In this document: positions 1-4,923 of the stretch, one piece after another | Numbering within the stretch: position 1 is the stretch's first letter | How the letters are laid out: every line of letters begins with the position of its first letter | DNA from: Lachnospiraceae bacterium | GTDB taxonomy: Bacteria > Bacillota_A > Clostridia > Lachnospirales > Lachnospiraceae | Direction of reading: 5' to 3' | Assembly (NCBI GenBank): GCA_024684065.1 | Contig: JAIKXO010000171.1 | Location: 1 to 9,021 of the forward strand | DNA: 9,021 bases | Program-made: the position numbers and the translations under genes | Notes under the pieces: generated by a model | Database searches by the model: none | The model's input: the letters and a program-made list of their open reading frames with translations, nothing else | Told to the model about the DNA's origin: nothing

Positions 1-1
1 T

Positions 2-619
2 GGAGTGGTAAGGAATCTTGAACTTATTATGTTTATGCCCACCAATGCCATGTCAATGGCTGTTACCTCTATAGTCGGTCAATGTAAGGGCGCAGGTCGT
101 ATAGACCGGGCCGGTGATTATTGTAAAAAAGCCATGCTTACAGGGGGAGTTCTGATTGGCTTGGTAAGCGCCCTTGTCATCTGCACAAGTCCCATGCTTA
201 GCGGATGCTTCGGCCAGGGAGCAGAGGTTGGCGTTATAGTTGCAGAGTTCTTCCATATTGTCAGCATCGGATACGTATTATATATGCTTACAAGCTGTAT
301 TCAGGGATATATTACTGGAATTGGCAGACCGGAGAGGGCTATGCTATTGCTTATTGCGTATTACATTATATTTAGGGTGCTGCCAGCTGTGATACTAAAG
401 CATATATTCGGACTGTCGGGAATATGGTTTGCTTTTCTTATAAGCCACATTTTGGCGTTTGTACTGGCATTCATAATGTTGGGGGCAAAAGGCGAGCGAC
501 AAGAGGTTTCTTCACCGGCGGAAATAAGATTAAACCCTGCGAACCGGGATCAGACGGAAAGGTTTATTGCTTCGGAAAAAGATGAAGAACCTGAGATGGG
601 CAATGTAATAATTCAGTAA
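2..619 (+). CDS. MATE-family multidrug efflux transporter, C-terminal part (5' end outside window)
   Basis: The reading frame is already open at the left edge, so this is the 3' end of a longer gene; MATE proteins are usually about 450 aa and roughly the last 200 are present. MATE transporters are inner-membrane antiporters that export cationic drugs in exchange for Na+ or H+. Visible signs: the segment around residues 13-36 (SMAVTSIVGQ, then GAGRIDRA) matches the conserved motif at the start of the second MATE half (small residues, GQ, GAG, acidic/basic pair). At least four hydrophobic helices follow, at about residues 43-65, 75-108, 112-131 and 135-159. The last 45 residues are a hydrophilic, charged tail. 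It stops 80 nt before the tetR start, and the tetR promoter begins 7 nt after its stop codon. Whether the TetR protein controls this gene cannot be seen, because its own promoter is outside the window. Confidence 0.88.
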   Translation, partial: GVVRNLELIMFMPTNAMSMAVTSIVGQCKGAGRIDRAGDYCKKAMLTGGVLIGLVSALVICTSPMLSGCFGQGAEVGVIVAEFFHIVSIGYVLYMLTSCIQGYITGIGRPERAMLLLIAYYIIFRVLPAVILKHIFGLSGIWFAFLISHILAFVLAFIMLGAKGERQEVSSPAEIRLNPANRDQTERFIASEKDEEPEMGNVIIQ

Positions 620-625
620 AGATGC

Positions 626-653
626 TTGATAAAAGTAAACGTTCGTTTATAAT
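626..653 (+). promoter_or_regulatory. Sigma-70-type promoter of the tetR-rsgA operon
   Basis: A -35 box TTGATA (626-631) and a perfect -10 box TATAAT (648-653) are separated by 16 nt. Transcription would start near 660, about 40 nt before the tetR start codon at 700. The first palindrome fills the spacer and overlaps the -10 box; the second covers the expected start site. Repressor bound at either would block RNA polymerase. The -10 and -35 matches are read directly from the sequence; activity is inferred. Confidence 0.75.
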
Positions 654-673
654 ATCAGTAAACGAACGTTTAC
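635..673. promoter_or_regulatory. Double palindromic operator, likely TetR-family binding site
   Basis: Two 14-bp palindromes, TAAACGTTCGTTTA (636-649) and TAAACGAACGTTTA (659-672), have the form TAAACG-NN-CGTTTA. Their centres are 23 bp apart. They are also exact reverse complements of each other, so 635-649 and 659-673 form a perfect 15-bp inverted repeat around a 9-nt loop. A short palindrome with CG-rich half-site ends is typical of TetR/AcrR-family operators. The position over the promoter and directly upstream of a tetR gene points to autorepression. A transcription terminator is unlikely because no T tract follows. Confidence 0.8.
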
Positions 674-699
674 AATTTGGCGTTACAAGAGGAGACTTA

Positions 700-1323
700 A
701 TGAAGACAACAAAGGAAAAAATATTGCTTACATCGTTAAAACTGTTTGCGGAGAGTGGCTTTGACGCGGTTTCTACCGGAATGATAGCCGAGAAGCTGGG
801 CATTACGAAGGGTGCGCTCTACAGACACTACAAGAATAAACAAGAGATATTTGACATCATAGTTCAAAGGATGTTTGAGAAGGATGAGGAAAGGGCCGGG
901 GAGGATTCCGTACCCGGAGAGGAATACGGAAAGGATCCTGAGAAGTATGAAGAAGTAAGCCTTAAGGAATTCTGCGCCTATGTGGTCAATCAGTTTGATT
1001 ATTGGACAGAAGATGAATTCGCTTCAAGCTTTAGAAGAATGATCACTATAGAGCAGTACAAGAGCTCTGAAAAGAGGAAGTTGTACCAGGATGTGATAGG
1101 GCGTGGACCGGTAGATTATTCGGCAGATATTTTCCGGGAAATGATAAAGCGGGGAGTTCTTAATAAAGCCGCCAAGGAGGCAGGTCCCCGGAAGCTTGCA
1201 ATGGAACTCTTTGCTCCGCTGAAACTTTCTATGGAACTGTTCGACGGGGGAGAAGATCATAATAAGTTGAAGAAGATTCTTAAGGAGATCACAGATGGTT
1301 TCGCAAAGAGATACTCAGCCTGA
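700..1323 (+). CDS. TetR/AcrR-family transcriptional regulator
   Basis: The 207-residue protein has an N-terminal TetR-type DNA-binding domain: helix 1 at residues 5-19, helix-turn-helix at about 25-44 (STGMIAEKLGITKGALYRHY) and the usual Y-x-x-Y-x-x-K-x-x segment before helix 4. The remaining 150 residues are the variable ligand-binding and dimerisation part, so the ligand cannot be predicted. The ATG at 700 is chosen because AGGAG (690-694) lies 5 nt upstream. An earlier in-frame ATG at 622 lies upstream of the promoter itself and would translate the operator. The gene follows a MATE efflux pump and overlaps the rsgA-like gene by 29 nt. It probably represses its own operon through the twin palindromes at 636-672 and may also control the pump. 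Confidence 0.9.
   Translation: MKTTKEKILLTSLKLFAESGFDAVSTGMIAEKLGITKGALYRHYKNKQEIFDIIVQRMFEKDEERAGEDSVPGEEYGKDPEKYEEVSLKEFCAYVVNQFDYWTEDEFASSFRRMITIEQYKSSEKRKLYQDVIGRGPVDYSADIFREMIKRGVLNKAAKEAGPRKLAMELFAPLKLSMELFDGGEDHNKLKKILKEITDGFAKRYSA
1282..1287 (+). promoter_or_regulatory. Ribosome binding site of the rsgA-like gene, inside tetR
   Basis: AAGGAG lies 7 nt before the ATG at 1295 and inside the tetR coding sequence. It fixes the start of the GTPase gene and makes the 29-nt overlap with tetR credible as translational coupling. Confidence 0.75.
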
Positions 1324-2317
1324 TGAGGCAGTACAAAAGAGAGCAAGGATTATTGCCCAGGATAGGGACCAATACAAAGTAAAAACTGACAACGAAGAAT
1401 TAAGAGCGGAGGTTTCCGGTAAATACAGGTATGAAGCAGTTACTGTTTCAGATTTTCCGGCGGTAGGGGACTATGTTCTTGTGGAGTCCGGGCAGGATAA
1501 GGATTTTTGTATAATAACCGCACTTTATCCAAGAAAGAGCTGCTTTATCAGAAAGGCAGCAGGAAGGGAGAAAAAGGAACAGGTTGTTGCAGCTAACATA
1601 GATTATTGTTTTATTTGCATGTCATTAAACAATGATTACAATTTAAGGCGCCTGGAACGATATCTTTCAGTAGCGTGGAACAGTGGAGCCACACCGGTTG
1701 TAGTGCTTACCAAGGCTGATCTGTGTAACAACATGGAAACGAAACTAACCGAGGTGTGCCAAGTGGCTTCCGGGGTGGATGTTATCACGGTTTCAGCGTA
1801 TCTTGAGGATTTCGATGCTGTGTATGATTATCTCCTGCCGGGGAAGACCGTGGCATTCTTAGGCTCTTCCGGAGTGGGGAAATCTACCCTGATCAACAGA
1901 CTTCTTGGGGATAATAGAATCAAAACACAGGACCTTCGTAATGACGACAAGGGAAGACATACCACCACAGGCAGAGAACTTATTGAGCTTCCGAGCAAAG
2001 CCTTCGTTATTGATACTCCCGGAATGAGAGAACTGGGTATGTGGGACAATGAGGATGGAATAGACACAGCATTTCCGGAGATCGAGGAGCTTAAAGGCAG
2101 ATGCCGTTTCTCTGACTGTACTCACACCAATGAACCGGGCTGCGCCATAAGAAAAGCAATACGTAATGGAGAACTGTCGGAAGACAGGCTGGCCTCTTAT
2201 TTAAAACTCAAAAGGGAGAATGAGTACATGGCTGATGGCAGCGGCTATCTTCAGGCAAAGAAAATAAAGTTCAAAGAGATATCAAAGATCAACAAACATT
2301 CCAAGCTTTTCCTTTGA
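1295..2317 (+). CDS. rsgA: Circularly permuted GTPase, RsgA (YjeQ/EngC) family
   Basis: RsgA is a GTPase that binds the 30S ribosomal subunit and checks or completes its maturation. This 340-aa protein shows the permuted motif order G4-G5-G1-G2-G3: TKAD (139-142), SAY (167-169), P-loop GSSGVGKST (190-198), threonine-rich switch I RHTTT (221-225) and DTPG (240-243). An N-terminal OB-fold-like region (about 16-85) comes before it. A C-terminal zinc site follows, with C270, C275, H277 and C283. All catalytic and metal residues are present, so it should be active. The start at 1295 has a good ribosome binding site. It is longer than the roughly 290-aa housekeeping RsgA of many Firmicutes and is coupled to tetR beside an efflux pump. 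It may therefore be a second, regulated paralogue; this is inferred, and the symbol denotes the family only. Confidence 0.9.
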   Translation: MVSQRDTQPDEAVQKRARIIAQDRDQYKVKTDNEELRAEVSGKYRYEAVTVSDFPAVGDYVLVESGQDKDFCIITALYPRKSCFIRKAAGREKKEQVVAANIDYCFICMSLNNDYNLRRLERYLSVAWNSGATPVVVLTKADLCNNMETKLTEVCQVASGVDVITVSAYLEDFDAVYDYLLPGKTVAFLGSSGVGKSTLINRLLGDNRIKTQDLRNDDKGRHTTTGRELIELPSKAFVIDTPGMRELGMWDNEDGIDTAFPEIEELKGRCRFSDCTHTNEPGCAIRKAIRNGELSEDRLASYLKLKRENEYMADGSGYLQAKKIKFKEISKINKHSKLFL

Positions 2318-2350
2318 AGGGGAAGAAGCGGATATGTACATGATCAACTT

Positions 2351-2382
2351 AGTTTAGATTAAAAAGCATATTAAATTAAACT
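2351..2382. repeat. AT-rich interrupted inverted repeat upstream of the ATPase promoter
   Basis: The left arm AGTTTAGATTAA (2351-2362) and the right arm TTAAATTAAACT (2371-2382) match as reverse complements at 10 of 12 positions, with an 8-nt centre. The right arm ends on the first base of the -35 box. This is an operator-like arrangement, but no candidate regulator gene other than the ATPase itself lies beside it. Confidence 0.45.
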
Positions 2383-2409
2383 TGACGCAGATTCGGGACT
2401 TGATATAAT
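2382..2409 (+). promoter_or_regulatory. Promoter of the DUF4143 ATPase gene
   Basis: A -35 box TTGACG (2382-2387), a 16-nt spacer and a perfect -10 box TATAAT (2404-2409) are present. TG at 2401-2402 gives an extended -10 (TGnTATAAT). The expected transcript starts near 2416, leaving a leader of about 60 nt before the ATG at 2477. Confidence 0.75.
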
Positions 2410-2411
2410 AA

Positions 2412-2442
2412 AGTTAAATTAATATAGACTTTAAATCAAACT
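2412..2442. repeat. Second AT-rich inverted repeat, in the ATPase leader
   Basis: AGTTAAATTAA (2412-2422) on the + strand faces CTTTAAATCAAACT (2429-2442), whose reverse complement begins AGTTTGATTTAA. Both arms resemble those of the repeat at 2351-2382, so one degenerate AGTTTAATTTAA-like motif occurs four times in alternating orientation, two copies on each side of the -10 box. The match is imperfect and the region is AT-rich, so chance contributes. Confidence 0.35.
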
Positions 2443-2466
2443 AATAATTTGATCACCTTAACTTAT

Positions 2467-2471
2467 GGAGG
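2467..2471 (+). promoter_or_regulatory. Ribosome binding site that decides the ATPase start
   Basis: GGAGG lies 5 nt before the ATG at 2477 and overlaps an earlier in-frame ATG at 2465. The earlier ATG has no purine-rich site in front of it, so translation should begin at 2477. Confidence 0.7.
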
Positions 2472-2476
2472 CGTTT

Positions 2477-3703
2477 ATGGATTATATCAAGAGAGAACTG
2501 GAAAGAAAGTTTTTGGCTATGAATCAAGCTTTCAAAGCAGTTATGGTAACAGGAGCCAGACAGGTTGGAAAATCGACCATGCTTAAAAAACTGGCTGAAA
2601 GTGAAGAACGAACCTATGTTAATCTGGATAATTCCAGAGACCGTGAATTGGCGAAGAGTGATCCGGGCCTTTTTTTTCAGGTATATAAACCCCCTATTCT
2701 GATAGATGAAGCTCAGAAAGCACCGGAGCTGTTTGAGTATATTAAGATCTTATGTGATGAATCTGATCGAATGGGGTTGTTTTGGCTGACCGGATCAGAG
2801 AGTAAAAAGCTTTTAAAGGGAGCACGCGATTCTCTCGCCGGAAGGATCTGTATACTGAAAATGTATAGCCTGTCTCAACGGGAAAAAGCAGGAAAAAGTG
2901 AACTTGGAGAGATGGAGTTTTCTTATAATTCTCTTATACAAAGAAGCGGATATTTTTCGGAGAATGATTTGCCGGAAGTATATAAACATATATGGGAAGG
3001 CGGAATGCCGGGGACTGTCGGAATGACCGGTGAGCAGCGCATGGAATATTATGAGTCTTATATAGAAACATACCTTATGCGTGATGCGGTTGATGATAAT
3101 GGCATCAGTGATACAGAGGGGTTCAGAAAAGTGCTTAGAGCCAGCGCATCATTTACCGGGAATCTGGTAAATTATTCCGACATAGCTTTGGCGGGTAATG
3201 TATCTGTACCTACTGCAAAGGAATGGATAAAGATCCTGCAGTCCATGGGTATCATTTATCTTCTGGAACCGTTTTCAAATAATGAGTTAAAACGCATAAT
3301 AAAAACTCCCAAACTATATTTTTGTGATACGGGACTGTGTGCGTATCTTTCCATGTGGACGAGTAAGGAAACGCTGATGAATGGTGCGGCCAGTGGGCAT
3401 TTTTATGAAAACTATGTTGTTTTGGAATTCTTAAAAATGTATGCTTGTTCAAAGAAAAAAACAAACATGACTTTTTACAGGGATACAAACCAAAAAGAGA
3501 TTGATATCGTTTTGGAGGAAAATGGGAAACTTCATCCGCTGGAGATTAAAAAGAGCAGTAATCCCGAGAAGAAGGCAATCAGTTCGTTTCATTTGCTTGA
3601 AAAGAGTTCATTAAGGATCGGTGAAGGCGGGATAATATGCATGGCTGCAAAACCATTTCCGTTGGATGTAAATAATAATATCATTCCATGCAATATAATA
3701 TGA
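2477..3703 (+). CDS. AAA_14 / DUF4143-family ATPase
   Basis: A complete 408-aa protein of the usual length for this family of P-loop ATPases, which is expanded in gut anaerobes and has no firmly known function. Domains in order: an AAA_14 ATPase with Walker A GARQVGKST (26-34), Walker B ILIDEAQ (74-80), a sensor-like LTGSE (104-108) and SLAGR (119-123). A DUF4143 C-terminal half follows from about 190, containing a winged-helix-like part (about 220-265) and a restriction-endonuclease-like segment. There E341-I-D343 and E356-I-K358 imitate the D...ExK pattern of the PD-(D/E)XK fold. It has its own promoter with inverted repeats. Downstream DNA is a remnant of an unrelated gene in the same frame directly after the TGA, which suggests that the ATPase segment arrived by insertion or rearrangement. 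The family call is firm; cellular role, partner and target are unknown. Confidence 0.9.
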   Translation: MDYIKRELERKFLAMNQAFKAVMVTGARQVGKSTMLKKLAESEERTYVNLDNSRDRELAKSDPGLFFQVYKPPILIDEAQKAPELFEYIKILCDESDRMGLFWLTGSESKKLLKGARDSLAGRICILKMYSLSQREKAGKSELGEMEFSYNSLIQRSGYFSENDLPEVYKHIWEGGMPGTVGMTGEQRMEYYESYIETYLMRDAVDDNGISDTEGFRKVLRASASFTGNLVNYSDIALAGNVSVPTAKEWIKILQSMGIIYLLEPFSNNELKRIIKTPKLYFCDTGLCAYLSMWTSKETLMNGAASGHFYENYVVLEFLKMYACSKKKTNMTFYRDTNQKEIDIVLEENGKLHPLEIKKSSNPEKKAISSFHLLEKSSLRIGEGGIICMAAKPFPLDVNNNIIPCNII

Positions 3704-4090
3704 AAATTTTTACCCACGGGAAACGACGTCGAGATGGTATGTTTGCTTTCCAAGGGAGATGTCAAGAGCAAAAAGATCCGTGTGGAGTTCAGTCTGGAGG
3801 ACATGGACATGGACACGGACGGGTTCAAGAAGGGTGCAACATATAAAGCCATACGGGACTGGATAAAAGAAAAATACGGATACCGCGTGACTAATCTCAA
3901 TATTGCGCAGGTGAAGCAAAAACACGGCATTATAGAACGGGAGAACTATAACAAGCCCAAGTCTCCCGATAGCAAACAACCCGGGTGTCCGAGTGAGTCG
4001 CCCATCAGCGAAGCTGATTTAAATGCGACGAACGATATGCCGCCGACCAAAGGGAGGGGGTACTTGAATACTTTTCAAAGGATCAGGTAA
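3704..4090 (+). pseudogene. Orphan C-terminal tail of a 23S rRNA m5U methyltransferase (RlmD/RumA-like)
   Basis: From the codon directly after the ATPase stop, the frame reads PTGNDVEMVCLLSK. This resembles the end of RumA/RlmD proteins, where a T-x-H-V-E-x-V motif precedes the last strand; here aspartate replaces histidine. A tail typical of clostridial members follows: about 70 residues with EFSLEDMDMD, ATYKAIRDWI, the hallmark IAQVKQKHGIIERENYN, then KQPGCPSE. The catalytic SAM-binding and cysteine regions (about 380 residues) are missing. An ATG at 3734 gives a 118-codon frame to 4090, but there is no clear ribosome binding site. Resemblance fades near 4000-4015, and the last 25-30 codons overlap, in another frame, the next remnant. 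It cannot methylate RNA. I regard it as a decayed gene end, not a small functional protein. Confidence 0.65.
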
Positions 4091-4347
4091 AGACCTGCTT
4101 AAACATGCTCTGCGACAGCTTCCCCCACGGATATCTGCTTGCGGAACTCCATTCTCCTTTCCTTGAAAAGCACGGGAGCCACCATGATGCGGTAAAGAAT
4201 ACAAACGCCACCTTCGGGTGGGGAACAAGATCGGGAAAGGAATATCTCGGATTGGAACCCCGTCTCAACTATATTTCCGAGAGAAGCTACAATGAAGAGA
4301 TGAAAAAATACTCGATACGGGGGAAGTTCTTTTCCATCATAGGCAGG
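4051..4347 (+). pseudogene. C-terminal remnant of a leucine-carboxyl-methyltransferase (LCM)-family protein
   Basis: In the frame later used by the ZIP transporter, codons from about 4051 read EGVLEYFSKDQVK, then MLCDSFPHGYLLAEL, TNATFGWGTRSGKE and SERSYNEEMKKYSIRGKFF. This is the pattern of the C-terminal part of SAM-dependent methyltransferases of the LCM/PPM1 type: the EGVLxYF step after the SAM-binding core, then NA-F-WGT-SGKE. The frame is open from 4018, but residues before REGVLEYF no longer look like the family. The SAM-binding N-terminal two thirds are absent, so it has no methyltransferase activity. It joins the ZIP segment in frame near 4348. Family assignment is from remembered motif patterns; the breakpoints are good to about 10 codons. 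Confidence 0.6.
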
Positions 4348-4923
4348 AACATACCCGCATTCGAAGGGTTCTGGCTGGGGATCCTCTTTCTGCTTTTTCT
4401 GGACCTTGTCATACCCCATTTTCATATCGGGATCGAACAGGCAGAGGGTCCGAAAAGCCATCTGACAAAAACCGTGATGCTGGTACTGGCCGTGACATTG
4501 CATAACATACCGGAAGGAATGGCTGTCGGAGTTGTCTTGGCCGGTCTCTTGAACGGAGCGGGAACGATCACGGCGGGCAGTGCATTCGCTCTTGCGCTCG
4601 GTATAGCCATACAGAATTTCCCGGAGGGCGCCATCATTTCCATGCCGCTCTATTCGGAGGAAAAGAGTAAACCGGGATCCTTTATCCTCGGAGTTTTGTC
4701 CGGAGCGGTGGAACCGGTTTTTGGCGGTCTGACTGTCATCATTGCCTCTGCAGTGATACCCGCAATGCCCTATTATCTTTCTTTTGCGGCGGGCGCCATG
4801 CTGTATGTCGTTGTGGAGGAGCTGATACCGGAAATGTCTGCGGGAAAGCATTCCAATATAGGCGTGGTGGCATTTGCCTTCGGATTCAGTCTGATGATGG
4901 CGCTTGATGTGGCGTTGGGTTAG
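4105..4923 (+). CDS. ZIP-family metal transporter lacking TM1-2, fused to a methyltransferase remnant
   Basis: ZIP proteins move Zn2+, Fe2+ or other divalent metals into the cytoplasm through eight membrane helices. Residues 82-272 of this 272-aa frame match a GufA-type ZIP protein from helix 3 onward: helix 3 at 89-108 ending in PHFHI, helix 4 with the metal site HNIPEG (133-138), helix 5 with QNFPEG (170-175), and helices 6-8 to the C-terminus. Metal-binding helices 4 and 5 are intact, but the first two helices are gone. In their place are 81 soluble residues from a methyltransferase. No ribosome binding site precedes the ATG at 4105, and the frame is open back to 4018, so the start is uncertain. 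Probably a non-functional deletion product; a folded partial transporter cannot be excluded. Its stop overlaps that of the opposing protease gene. Confidence 0.75.
   Translation: MLCDSFPHGYLLAELHSPFLEKHGSHHDAVKNTNATFGWGTRSGKEYLGLEPRLNYISERSYNEEMKKYSIRGKFFSIIGRNIPAFEGFWLGILFLLFLDLVIPHFHIGIEQAEGPKSHLTKTVMLVLAVTLHNIPEGMAVGVVLAGLLNGAGTITAGSAFALALGIAIQNFPEGAIISMPLYSEEKSKPGSFILGVLSGAVEPVFGGLTVIIASAVIPAMPYYLSFAAGAMLYVVVEELIPEMSAGKHSNIGVVAFAFGFSLMMALDVALG

Noticed and set aside
635..673. Strong hairpin after the MATE gene as a terminator
   Set aside because: There is no T run after the stem, each arm is itself a palindrome, and a consensus promoter overlaps it; operator sites explain it better.
622..699. 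Longer tetR start at ATG 622
   Set aside because: It would translate the promoter and operators; the ATG at 700 has AGGAG at proper spacing and gives a standard TetR N-terminus.
2465..2476. ATPase start at ATG 2465
   Set aside because: It overlaps the ribosome binding site GGAGG that serves the ATG at 2477 and has no site of its own.
3799..3822. Four GGACAT-like hexamers in tandem
   Set aside because: They encode DMDMD-type residues expected in this tail family, so the repeat is probably only acidic codon reuse.
4099..4851. Long - strand open frame opposite the ZIP fusion
   Set aside because: The translation is low-complexity and rich in His/Arg/Gly with no recognisable motif; it is a shadow of the + strand frame with ZIP motifs.
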